Shown: one piece after another, positions 32,726 through 40,611 of the stretch | Layout of the letters: every line of letters starts with the position of its first letter | How positions within the stretch are numbered: position 1 is the stretch's first letter | NCBI RefSeq assembly: GCF_011405655.1 | Contig: NZ_AP022829.1 | Coordinates: 977,001-1,041,000, forward strand | Direction: 5' to 3' | Source of the DNA: Adlercreutzia hattorii | Lineage (GTDB): Bacteria; Actinomycetota; Coriobacteriia; Coriobacteriales; Eggerthellaceae | DNA: 64,000 nucleotides | The notes under the pieces: generated by a model | What the model was told of the DNA's origin: nothing | Databases searched by the model: none | What the model saw: only the letters and a program-made list of their open reading frames with translations | Program-made: the position numbers and the translations under genes

Positions 32726-33898
32726 TTAGCGGCGTTTCTTTAGGTCGCGGGGGTTGTGCTGGGGCTTCTTCGGGTCGGGGGTTTGCGGTTCGAAGGGGTC
32801 GAAGGCCGGCTCGTCGTCGGCTTTTCGTGCTGCATCCGCGTCGGCGCTTTCCACGCTTTCCTTTTTCTCGCTTCCCGCATCTTCTGTGTCCTGGGCGTCC
32901 GCGGCAGAATCCTTCACCGCTGCCTGCGGGCCGGTGCGACGGGGCTCGTGGTCGAGGCCGATGATGCGGTAGAGCTCGTCGCGGTCGACGAACAGGCGAT
33001 CGGAGGGGTCCGGCGCCGGCTCTGCGACGTGCTCGTCCTCGTCGGCCAAGGGCACCACCAGTTTATCCATGAGCACGGTGGGCTGGAAGTGCTCGCCGTC
33101 GTCGTCCATCCAGCGGCCGCTCAGGCGATCGTAAAGCTTTTTGCCCTTCCTCTTGAAGCGATCGAATTTGGTTGTGCCCTGGCGCTCGCGGGCCGTCTTG
33201 CCTATGGGCACGTGCACCTTGCGCGCGATGAAGCGCATCGGTCGCGCCACGCTTTCCACCACCGTGTCCGAGTAGTCGCGGGGCGGCTTGGTGCGCCAGC
33301 CCATGATGAGGGACAGGTAGCGCAGAACCATGATGAGGCCGGCGCACAGGATGCCCGCCGTGTCGGGCAGGATGCCGTTGGCCTTCAGCGGGCAGTAGAC
33401 CATGCAGCCGATGAGGGCCGCGCTGCCGTAGATGGGGCCGGTTTGGAAGGCGACGGGCGGCCGGTTCATGAGCACGTCGCGGGAGATGCCCCCGCCGATG
33501 GAGGTGATGGTGCCGAGCACTACCGAGGGGATGACGGTAAGGCCCGCCGAGAGGCTCTTCGACGCGCCGATGATGGCCCACAGGGCTACCGAGATGTTGT
33601 CCAGGAGGTCGACGATGGGGTCCAGGTAGGTGGCCAGCTTGCCGAAGTAGAACACCGCCACGCCGGCCAGGGCGCAGGAAAGGAGAAACCAAGGGCTTTG
33701 GAAGGCGTACAGGCCGTAGTTCTGCAGCAGGATGTCGCGGATGATGCCGCCGCCCATGCCGGTGATGCAGGCGATGGCCACGGTGCCGAAGATGTCGTAG
33801 CGGGCGCGCACGGCGGACATGCCGCCGGACAGGCCGCCGGTGACGGTGGCGGCGAACTCGAACCAGAAGGGGAGGTCGAAGGCGGTCTCGAGGGTCAT
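32726..33898 (-). CDS. TRIC/UPF0126 family membrane protein with long C-terminal tail
   Basis: Residues 1 to about 205 hold two copies of the UPF0126 (YicG/TRIC cation channel-like) unit. Each has a glycine-rich segment before a conserved Arg-Asp: GMGGGIIRDILL and SIGGGISRDVLM. Seven membrane helices are likely. The remaining 185 residues are charged and cytoplasmic, ending in a Lys/Pro-rich stretch. The core is normally about 205 residues, so nearly half of this protein is extra. It lies 8 bases downstream of the phospholipase C-like gene, so the two probably form an operon. Confidence 0.85.
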   Translation of the reverse strand: MTLETAFDLPFWFEFAATVTGGLSGGMSAVRARYDIFGTVAIACITGMGGGIIRDILLQNYGLYAFQSPWFLLSCALAGVAVFYFGKLATYLDPIVDLLDNISVALWAIIGASKSLSAGLTVIPSVVLGTITSIGGGISRDVLMNRPPVAFQTGPIYGSAALIGCMVYCPLKANGILPDTAGILCAGLIMVLRYLSLIMGWRTKPPRDYSDTVVESVARPMRFIARKVHVPIGKTARERQGTTKFDRFKRKGKKLYDRLSGRWMDDDGEHFQPTVLMDKLVVPLADEDEHVAEPAPDPSDRLFVDRDELYRIIGLDHEPRRTGPQAAVKDSAADAQDTEDAGSEKKESVESADADAARKADDEPAFDPFEPQTPDPKKPQHNPRDLKKRR

Positions 33899-33906
33899 GG
33901 GCGTTC

Positions 33907-34905
33907 CTACCGATTCCGCACGTCGGGGACGTCGTCGCCGGCCGCGGCGTCTTCCACGGCCACGACGAGGGCCACCACGGGCTCGCCGTAGAAGTTCACG
34001 TCGGCGGTGAGACGGTGGGAAGCGGCCAGGTCGAAGTCGTCGGCATCCATGGCCTTAATGGCGTCCAGGGCGCCTGCGCGCGCCTGGTCGTACAGATCCC
34101 AGAAGCTGGCGCGGCTGACGGCCTCGGTGGCCGGATGGCGCCAGGGCGCGCGCTCGTCGTTGGCGAAGGCGGAAGTGGCGCGCTCGGCGGCTCGGTGGCT
34201 CATGGCCCCGGTCATGGCATGGGGGCGCACGAGGCGCTCGGCAGCGGAGAGCACGGCGCGCTTGGCGCCGGTAGGGGAGTAGAGGGCCCGCTGGGCCGCG
34301 CGCTCGGCCCGCACGGCGCTTTTGAACATGCCCTTGGGCATCGTGAGGCCGAAGGCGTCGTCGATGGCGGTGGCGTACAGGCGCCCCACGGTATCCAGCA
34401 TGCTGTCGCGTCCGCGCAGCACCGAGGTGGCGGGGTGGTAGGTGGCCACGGTCTCGCCGCGCTTGGCCGTCAGCACAAGCTCGTCCAGCTCGGTCTCGAT
34501 AACGGCGTGCACCTCATGGGCGTCCTCGGCCGCGAGGCCTTCCACACCGGCGGCGCACAAGGCGTTCACCTGGCTTATGACGAGCGGATGCACCGTGCTG
34601 TCCAGCAGGTAGTGGCACACATAGCCCAGCGCGTAGGCGCGTCCGACGGAGCGCTCCTGCGCCGGCAGCTCGCGCACAGCGCTCTTCAGGGCCACGAGGA
34701 ATTCCGCCGGGCGCGCCCGATGCAGGGTCGAGGCCAGCTTTCCCACGCGGCGGTAGCGCGGATCGGGCGCGACGAAGAACAAAGGATCGGGGCCCTGGTT
34801 GCCCAAAAGGAAGGCCTCGGCCGCATCGCGGGAGCCCCCGATGGTATCGAAGGTCTCGCCGTACACGTCTTTCCCGAACAGGTCGTGCGTGATGATGGCC
34901 GGCAT
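33907..34905 (-). CDS. Zinc-dependent phospholipase C family protein
   Basis: The 332-residue protein begins MPAIITHDLFGKDV. The early His, the NQGPDPLFF segment and the GYVCHYLLDSTVHPLV helix with paired His/Asp residues resemble the zinc-dependent phospholipase C (PF00882) fold. No signal peptide is present, so it is probably cytoplasmic and may not be a phospholipase. The start at 34905 has GGAGAGGAG upstream. Longer readings add about 135 low-complexity residues and are rejected. Confidence 0.72.
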   Translation of the reverse strand: MPAIITHDLFGKDVYGETFDTIGGSRDAAEAFLLGNQGPDPLFFVAPDPRYRRVGKLASTLHRARPAEFLVALKSAVRELPAQERSVGRAYALGYVCHYLLDSTVHPLVISQVNALCAAGVEGLAAEDAHEVHAVIETELDELVLTAKRGETVATYHPATSVLRGRDSMLDTVGRLYATAIDDAFGLTMPKGMFKSAVRAERAAQRALYSPTGAKRAVLSAAERLVRPHAMTGAMSHRAAERATSAFANDERAPWRHPATEAVSRASFWDLYDQARAGALDAIKAMDADDFDLAASHRLTADVNFYGEPVVALVVAVEDAAAGDDVPDVRNR

Positions 34906-35072
34906 GGCTTCTCCTCTCCGATGGCGTTGCCCGATGTTGAATGCAAAGCGATCATGATAGGTACACAGGCCATCATAAACAATGGTGCGGCCGCCAGCGG
35001 ACGGTGGGTGCCGTCCGTCGGAAAACCGACATACTAGGTAGATGGAGCAGACGGCGTTCCTGTGGCGGGACG

Positions 35073-35116
35073 GACGGTGCCACCTGGCGGGGTGGACGGC
35101 GCCACGTGGCGGGGTG
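35073..35116. repeat. Two tandem 22-bp GC-rich units
   Basis: GACGGTGCCACCTGGCGGGGTG is repeated once with two changes. Shorter GGCGGGGTGG echoes follow to about 35151. Apart from this and the ask promoter, the 404-base gap holds nothing recognisable. Confidence 0.5.
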
Positions 35117-35249
35117 GCCGGGGGTGCCTCGGCGGGGTGGTCGGCATCCCTGGGGCCGGACGACCGCTCGCCGCCCGTGGCCGCTGATGGCATTCCAACC
35201 GAAGATGCGCCCGTACGGGCTGCGCTCGCCCTCATTGACCTTGCAACTT

Positions 35250-35258
35250 TGCTATAGT
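35250..35258 (+). promoter_or_regulatory. Promoter of the ask-asd operon
   Basis: The extended -10 TGCTATAGT lies 52 bases before the aspartokinase start. TTGACC is present upstream but only 12 bases away, so the extended -10 is the main evidence. No lysine riboswitch-like leader was seen. Confidence 0.5.
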
Positions 35259-35309
35259 GGTGCCCACTTGCATTTTCGACTAGTTCCGTATCGAAGGAGA
35301 GCAAGCGCA

Positions 35310-36587
35310 ATGGCTCTGATCGTCGCGAAATTCGGGGGCACGTCGGTTGCCTCCCCCGAGCGCATCAAAAACGTCGCCAAGCGCCTGGTGGGCATGCGCC
35401 AGCGCGGGGACGAGGTGGTGGCCGTGGTGTCTGCCATGGGCAAGACCACCGACGAGCTCATGGGGCTCGCCTCCGCCATCACGACGGCGCCGCCGGCCCG
35501 CGAGCTGGATCGGCTGCTGTCCACCGGCGAGCAGGTTTCCATGACGCTTCTGGCCATGGCCATCGAGGCTTTGGGCTACAAGTCCATCAGCTTCACCGGA
35601 CGCCAGGCGGGCATCGAGACCAACGGCACGCACAACAAGGCGCGCATCGTGAAGGTGCACAACGAGCGCATCTTAGACGCGCTGGACGACGGCGCCATTC
35701 CCGTGGTTGCCGGGTTCCAGGGCATCGATGCCAACGGCGACATCACCACGCTCGGTCGCGGCGGGTCGGACACGACGGCGGTGGCCATCGCCTGGGGCAT
35801 TAATGCCGACGTCTGCGAGATCTACTCCGATGTGGACGGTGTCTACACCACCGACCCGCGCATCGCGCCCCGGGCCCGCAAGCTCGATTCCATCTGCTAC
35901 GACGACATGCTGGAGCTCTCCAGCGCCGGCTCGGGCGTGCTGCAGAGCCGCGCGGTGGAGTTCGCCCGCAAATGGAAAGTGGTCATCCATTCCCGCTCCG
36001 CATTCTCGGAGGCCGAGGGAACCTATGTCAAGGAGGAGTACGAAATGGAAGAAGCCGTCATCACCGGCATCGCCAGCGACACGTCGGAAGTGAAGGTGAC
36101 CATCCGCCAGGTGCCCGACGCGCCGAACGTGGCCGCCCGCGTGTTCGGGGCGCTGGCCGCTGCCAACGTGAACCTGGACATGATCATCCAGAATGTGTCC
36201 GAGGCCGGCTTCACCGACATCTCCTTCACGACTCCCGGGGCCGATCTGCCCCGCGCCAAGGAGACCATGGAGCGCATCGTGCCCGAGATCGGCGCTCGCG
36301 AGTTCATCGTCGACGAGGACATCGCGAAGGTGTCGCTGGTGGGCACGGGCATGAAGTCGTCGCCGGGCGTCGCCTCGCGCACGTTCCAGACTTTGGGCGA
36401 CAACAACATCAACATCGTGGCCATCTCCACCTCGCCTATCCGCCTGTCCATGATCGTGGACGCGGCCCAGGCGGTGCAGGCCGTCCAGTGCCTGCACACC
36501 GCCTTCGGGCTCGATTCCGACGACGTGTTCGTGGAAACCCAGCTTTCCGCGGAGGAGATCGCCGCCAAAATGAAGAAAGGACGTTAA
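35310..36587 (+). CDS. ask: Aspartate kinase
   Basis: The 425-residue enzyme phosphorylates aspartate for lysine, threonine and methionine synthesis and for diaminopimelate. KFGGTSVASPERI is the N-terminal kinase motif, and GRGGSDTTAVAIA and YSDVDGVYTTDPR complete the active site. Two C-terminal ACT domains (from about residue 250) bind the feedback amino acid. The ATG at 35310 has AAGGAG upstream. Its TAA is followed immediately by the asd ATG. Confidence 0.95.
   Translation: MALIVAKFGGTSVASPERIKNVAKRLVGMRQRGDEVVAVVSAMGKTTDELMGLASAITTAPPARELDRLLSTGEQVSMTLLAMAIEALGYKSISFTGRQAGIETNGTHNKARIVKVHNERILDALDDGAIPVVAGFQGIDANGDITTLGRGGSDTTAVAIAWGINADVCEIYSDVDGVYTTDPRIAPRARKLDSICYDDMLELSSAGSGVLQSRAVEFARKWKVVIHSRSAFSEAEGTYVKEEYEMEEAVITGIASDTSEVKVTIRQVPDAPNVAARVFGALAAANVNLDMIIQNVSEAGFTDISFTTPGADLPRAKETMERIVPEIGAREFIVDEDIAKVSLVGTGMKSSPGVASRTFQTLGDNNINIVAISTSPIRLSMIVDAAQAVQAVQCLHTAFGLDSDDVFVETQLSAEEIAAKMKKGR
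36045..36587 (+). CDS. Probable internal start giving an aspartokinase beta subunit
   Basis: Codon 246 of ask is an ATG placed after AAGGAGG at nine-base spacing, a near-perfect ribosome-binding site inside the gene. Translation from it would give a 180-residue ACT-only protein (MEEAVITGIAS...). Several Gram-positive and actinobacterial aspartokinases make alpha and beta subunits from such nested starts. The beta product here is inferred. Confidence 0.6.
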   Translation: MEEAVITGIASDTSEVKVTIRQVPDAPNVAARVFGALAAANVNLDMIIQNVSEAGFTDISFTTPGADLPRAKETMERIVPEIGAREFIVDEDIAKVSLVGTGMKSSPGVASRTFQTLGDNNINIVAISTSPIRLSMIVDAAQAVQAVQCLHTAFGLDSDDVFVETQLSAEEIAAKMKKGR

Positions 36588-37637
36588 ATGACCTGGACGA
36601 AGGAAACGCCGGCAAACCCCGTGGTGGCTGTGGCCGGAGCGACGGGTGCGGTGGGGCAGGAGTTTTTGCGCGTGCTGCACGACGTGGATTTCCCGGCGAG
36701 TGAGGTTCGCGCTCTTGCGAGTGCGCGCTCGGCTGGCAAGAAGGTGCCCTTCGAGGGGTGCGGACTCGTGCCGGCCGGCGAGCTTACCGTGCAGGAGATG
36801 ACGCCGGAGTCCTTCGAGGGCGTCGACATCGCGCTGTTCTCAGCCGGCGCCTCCGTGTCCAAGGAGATGCGCGAGGCGGTCACCGCTGCCGGCGCCGTCA
36901 TGATCGACAACTCCAGCGCCTTCCGCATGGATGAGGACGTGCCGCTGGTGGTGCCCGAGGTGAACCCCCAGGACGTGGCCTGGCATTCCGGCGTCATCGC
37001 GAACCCGAACTGCTCCACCATCCAGATGGTCGTCGCGCTGAAGCCGCTTTACGACCTCTCCCCCATCAAGCGCGTCGTGGTGTCCACCTACCAGGCTGCT
37101 TCCGGTGCCGGCGCGCCGGCCATGGCCGAGCTGTACGACCAGACCCGCGCCTTCCTGGACGGCACTCCCGAGGACGAGTTGGAAATCTCCGCTTTCGCCC
37201 ACCGCATCGCTTTCAACACCATTCCGCATATCGACGTCTTTTTGGACGACGGCTCCACCAAAGAGGAGTGGAAGATGGTCGTCGAGACCAAGAAGATCAT
37301 GGGCGACCCCGCCATCGAAGTGGCGGCCACTTGTGTGCGCGTGCCGGTGCTGCGCTGTCATGGCGAGGCCATCAACGTGGAGTTCGCCGATGAGGTGACC
37401 GTGGAGGCGGCCCGCGCGGCGCTCGAGGCGGCCCCCGGCGTGGAAGTGATGGATGACACCGCGAACAAGGTGTACCCGATGCCTGGTCTGCTTGTTGGCA
37501 CCGACGGCACCTTCGTCGGACGTTTGCGCAAGGATCCGACCGTGCCCCACGGCATCGCCTTCTGGGACGTGGCCGACCAGATCCGCAAGGGAGCGGCCCT
37601 GAACGCCGTGCAAATCGCCCAGCTGCTTCTGCCGTAG
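36588..37637 (+). CDS. asd: Aspartate-semialdehyde dehydrogenase
   Basis: The 349-residue NADPH enzyme reduces aspartyl phosphate to the semialdehyde, directly after Ask. The Rossmann motif is VAGATGAVGQEFLRVL. The catalytic Cys lies in ANPNCSTIQ, and VVSTYQAASGAG and the HRIAFNTIPHID region follow. The start codon abuts the ask stop with no gap, which suggests translational coupling. Confidence 0.95.
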   Translation: MTWTKETPANPVVAVAGATGAVGQEFLRVLHDVDFPASEVRALASARSAGKKVPFEGCGLVPAGELTVQEMTPESFEGVDIALFSAGASVSKEMREAVTAAGAVMIDNSSAFRMDEDVPLVVPEVNPQDVAWHSGVIANPNCSTIQMVVALKPLYDLSPIKRVVVSTYQAASGAGAPAMAELYDQTRAFLDGTPEDELEISAFAHRIAFNTIPHIDVFLDDGSTKEEWKMVVETKKIMGDPAIEVAATCVRVPVLRCHGEAINVEFADEVTVEAARAALEAAPGVEVMDDTANKVYPMPGLLVGTDGTFVGRLRKDPTVPHGIAFWDVADQIRKGAALNAVQIAQLLLP

Positions 37638-37646
37638 AACAGGCGT

Positions 37647-37681
37647 CATCCTGAGCGAGCGAAGCGAGTCGAAGGATCTCC
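37647..37681. repeat. Widespread short repeat (GTCATCCTGAGCGAGC type)
   Basis: The 35-bp segment GTCATCCTGAGCGAGCGAAG...GGATCTCC directly follows asd. Strings of this type (CTGAGCGAAGCGAAG...ATC) are common intergenic repeats in many unrelated bacteria. Only one copy was noticed in the window. Confidence 0.5.
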
Positions 37682-37824
37682 AATGGAGTCCCGCTATGGG
37701 GCTCCATTTTTCTGCGCGGGCCCGTGCGGCGGCATTGTGCCTACTGGGTCTCGGACAGTCATCGGTCTTTTGCGCGTATCTCGCCCGCGCCGCCTATCGC
37801 GATGATCCGAACGACTGATGGCCC

Positions 37825-38040
37825 GCTCGGTCAACGAACCCCTCGGTTTCTGCATGAGATCTCGAGTTATAAGCGTCTCGGGAGTTGCTGAGGGGCCGGC
37901 GCGAAAGCACCGCAGTTCTGCGCGCTTCTCTGAACTGGTGTTTTCCAAAAGTCCTTTCTAGCTGTGATCTTTCTTGGAAAGAGATGACGCTTATAACTCG
38001 AGATCTCATGCAGAAAAGGGCATCTTCGTTGACTGAACCC
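37825..38040. repeat. MITE-like inverted-repeat element, copy B
   Basis: This is the best copy. The 27-bp arms at 37851-37877 and 37986-38012 (TGCATGAGATC...TAAGCGTC and its complement) are perfect. Homology continues outwards through a GGTCAACGAACCCC-like end on the left and GGGTTCAGTCAACGAA (read in complement) on the right. The 108-bp core is unrelated to copies A and C. It lies in the gap between asd and the nuclease-like gene. Confidence 0.82.
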
Positions 38041-38206
38041 GTCGGCAATCACTCTGCGTGAACCGCCAATGTTCTCAGGACGGTCGTTGCGCTTCGTTTT
38101 CCCGTGAGCGAGGACGGTTCGTGCGAGCTACTTCTGCCAAGCAGTTCAGGCCTTCTTTCAACGTGCAAAGGCGCGGTTGCGATAAAAGTAACTGTTCTGC
38201 TCATGA

Positions 38207-39364
38207 ATGTCGGTTCGGCAGATTTACCGCATGTACGCCTCGCGACAGCTAAAGCCTGTTATCTTGCAGCACATGGAAGTGATCTTCAGTCATACAACAG
38301 CTTTGGATTTTCTCAGGATGTGGTCGTGCAATCATCCTCTGGCTTTGCGTGCCTTCCACGATCTGCGTTCGCGTGATGTGGGGCACCTTCCTTCCTCCCA
38401 TTTGAAGGGCTTCAGCTCGCTTGCCCGTGCCGCAGATACCGAGGCTGCTGTTCGTGCGGCCATCGAGAGTGCGAAAAGGCCCAGCCTGAAGCGAATGCTC
38501 GAAGAGCTATGGGGCAACGCCACGGTCGAGCGCCCTCTTCACGTTCTCGCGCGGCCCAAAATCGGGCGTCATTCCACGAAGCGTGTTTGCTTCCATCAGC
38601 TTGCTGCGCCGCTGCCGCGTGGGGCCTTTCTCGAAATCGCTCCCGGCGTGGCCGTATGCTCTCCTGAACTTGTGTTTGTCCAACTGGCCGAAACCCTCCC
38701 TATGGGCGAGCTCATTGCTTTGGGATATGAGTTTTGCGGATGCTATCCCCTTGAGGCGAATCGTTCGGGCGCGCTCGTGCGGGCGCAGCTTACAACGCCG
38801 GCCCGACTCTCCGCGTTCGTTAACCGCGTCGAGCGCATGAAAGGCCTGCGGAAAGCGCGCATCGCTGTTCAGTTCGTCTACGCGAAATCTGCTTCTGCCA
38901 AGGAGACGGAAATGGATGCGTTGCTTATGACGCCCATGCGGTGGGGCGGTTTGAGCCTGCCTCCGGCACTCGCCAACGAGCCGGTTGCGCTTTCGGAGGA
39001 GGCGGCGCGCATCGCACGGGGCGATCGGGTGGTATGCGACCTTCTGTGGCCGCAGGCCCGCGTTGCGGCGGAGTACGACGGCCTTGCCTTTCATGGCGGG
39101 CGACATCAGCAGGCGCGTGATTCCCGGCGCCGCGACGCCCTCATCGCCGATGGCTTCGATGTTGTAACGGTTACGTCTTCGCAGATCGATAGCGTCTCAG
39201 AGTTCATCGAGATAGCCGACGCCCTCTCGCGCAAAACAAGAGGCAGAACTCCTGTGCGCCCTGTCTCGTTTCTCGACCGCCATCTGCAGCTTCGCCACGA
39301 GCTGCGCGCATTTCACCACCAGCACTTTCCGCCAGTCTCCCCCTCAGAAGAGGGCGACGCGTAG
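38207..39364 (+). CDS. AbiEi/DUF559-like protein with a VSR-type nuclease fold
   Basis: The 385-residue protein is unlike its neighbours in codon use and composition. The N-terminal half (FSHTTALDFLRMW, then CSPELVFVQLAETLP) resembles the AbiEi-type antitoxin/regulator region of actinobacterial proteins. The C-terminal part (VCDLLWPQARVAAEYDGLAFHGG...DSRRRDALIADGFDVVTVTSSQI) has the spacing of a PD-(D/E)XK nuclease of the DUF559/VSR type. No start has a good ribosome-binding site; ATG 38273 is an alternative. It stands alone between MITE-like copies B and C. A defence or mismatch-repair role is possible but unproven. Confidence 0.65.
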   Translation: MSVRQIYRMYASRQLKPVILQHMEVIFSHTTALDFLRMWSCNHPLALRAFHDLRSRDVGHLPSSHLKGFSSLARAADTEAAVRAAIESAKRPSLKRMLEELWGNATVERPLHVLARPKIGRHSTKRVCFHQLAAPLPRGAFLEIAPGVAVCSPELVFVQLAETLPMGELIALGYEFCGCYPLEANRSGALVRAQLTTPARLSAFVNRVERMKGLRKARIAVQFVYAKSASAKETEMDALLMTPMRWGGLSLPPALANEPVALSEEAARIARGDRVVCDLLWPQARVAAEYDGLAFHGGRHQQARDSRRRDALIADGFDVVTVTSSQIDSVSEFIEIADALSRKTRGRTPVRPVSFLDRHLQLRHELRAFHHQHFPPVSPSEEGDA

Positions 39365-39479
39365 CTCACGTTCGCAACCCGTGCGGCCTGCTGAGATGGG
39401 TCAAGCAAGAAGGCGCTTCGTGCGGCCGAGTTCGGGATGGGTGCCGGAGCATCACTTGCAGATGATCATCGGCCTTCGG

Positions 39480-39680
39480 TCGACGAGCTGCCCTGAAATT
39501 GCAGCAGATCGCGAGTTGTAAGCGTCCGATGTCGAGATGCCGAACGGAATCTTTTTGATCTGAAGAGCGTGACCTGGGGGTTTGCTGAAAAGATCCTTCG
39601 AAGTGCCTCAATGGGCTGCTCGCAGACGCTTATAACTCGAGATCTCGTGCAGAAATCGGAGGGTTCGTTGACTGAACCCA
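39480..39680. repeat. MITE-like inverted-repeat element, copy C
   Basis: Arms at 39500-39526 and 39625-39651 are 27-bp inverted copies with four mismatches, so this copy is more decayed. The outer ends again carry TTCGGTCGACGA and TTCGTTGACTGA. The 98-bp core is unrelated to the others. It lies in the 348-base gap between the nuclease-like gene and tlyA. Confidence 0.78.
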
Positions 39681-39712
39681 ATGCGAGTCGCGGAATCGCC
39701 GCAGGCTCCTTC

Positions 39713-40471
39713 TCAGATTGCCTCGGACTTGTTGCGAAAGACGGCGCGGACGAGGTATTCCACGTTGCCTTCGGGGCCGGTGATGGGGGATTCGACCACC
39801 CCGGTTGCGGTGAACCCTGCGGCGGCGAGGGCGGCCTTTACTTCCTCCACAGTGCGCAGTCGCACTGCCTCATCGCGGACGACGCCCCGGTCGGTCTCGT
39901 CGTGGGCCGATTCGAACTGAGGTTTCACCAGGCCGATGAAGATCGTGCCCGGGCGGCTGAAGCGGGGAAAGAGGGGGGCGAGTGCTGCCAGGCCGATGAA
40001 GGATACGTCGATGACAATGAGGTCGAAGGGTGCGCCGACCTCGGCGGGATCGGCGTCCTTGATGTTCGTGCGCTCGAAGACGGCCACTCGCGGGTCTTGG
40101 CGGATCTTCCAGGCGAGCTGCCCGTAGTTCACGTCGAGGGCCGCCACGCGCGAGGCGCCCGCCTGCAGCAGGCAGTCGGTGAAGCCGCCGGTGGACGAGC
40201 CGATATCCAGGCAGTTCATGCCGGCGACGTCCTGCTTGAACGCGTCCAGCGCCCCCTGGAGTTTCTTGCCGCCGCGGGAGACGAATTGCTTGCGGCCGCG
40301 AATGAAGATGTCGGCTGTGGGCGCGACCTTTATCGCGGCGCTCGTGGCGTACACGTCGTCTACCCGCACCTCGCGCGCCATCACGGCCCGCAGCGCGGTC
40401 GCGCGGTCGGGAAAGTCTCCCCGTTCTACCAGCAGGTCGTCCAGGCGTATTTTCTTGGGCTTAGCGTTCAT
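39713..40471 (-). CDS. tlyA: TlyA-type rRNA 2'-O-methyltransferase/hemolysin family
   Basis: The 252-residue protein has an N-terminal S4 RNA-binding domain (IRLDDLLVERGDFPDRATALRAV) and an FtsJ-like SAM domain with CLDIGSSTGGFTDCLL. The catalytic KDK-type residues include the Lys in GGKKLQGAL, the Asp in VIDVSF and the Lys in LVKPQFE. TlyA methylates 16S and 23S rRNA in mycobacteria. Neither of the two possible ATGs has a ribosome-binding site. A TATAAT overlapping the upstream ATG would place the transcript start at the second one, so a leaderless mRNA is likely and that start is used. Confidence 0.88.
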   Translation of the reverse strand: MNAKPKKIRLDDLLVERGDFPDRATALRAVMAREVRVDDVYATSAAIKVAPTADIFIRGRKQFVSRGGKKLQGALDAFKQDVAGMNCLDIGSSTGGFTDCLLQAGASRVAALDVNYGQLAWKIRQDPRVAVFERTNIKDADPAEVGAPFDLIVIDVSFIGLAALAPLFPRFSRPGTIFIGLVKPQFESAHDETDRGVVRDEAVRLRTVEEVKAALAAAGFTATGVVESPITGPEGNVEYLVRAVFRNKSEAI

Positions 40472-40478
40472 GGCGACC

Positions 40479-40484
40479 ATTATA
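40479..40484 (-). promoter_or_regulatory. -10 element placing a leaderless start at tlyA
   Basis: On the minus strand a consensus TATAAT ends eight bases before the ATG at 40471, the usual distance to a transcription start. Confidence 0.5.
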
Positions 40485-40611
40485 CGCGAGTCGGCTGCCT
40501 CGTTTGCACGCCGCGTAAGTGCTGTCGCGAAACGGCTGCGGAAATGTCCTCCTCAGAAGAAGAAACCTTGTGGCCAAGATGGGCTGTCCGGCACGCGAGG
40601 AGCGCTCACTG

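Noticed and set aside
34906-35309. Lysine riboswitch before aspartokinase
   Set aside because: The gap shows only GC-rich tandem units and a promoter close to the gene. There is no room for a riboswitch after the -10.
35038-35309. N-terminal extension of aspartokinase from an upstream start
   Set aside because: The added residues are Trp/Gly/Arg-rich, read across the promoter, and lack a ribosome-binding site. The ATG at 35310 matches the family start.
37851-38012. Integron attC or attachment site
   Set aside because: The arms are long and symmetric and lack the RYYYAAC/GTTRRRY core pairs. There is no integrase gene.
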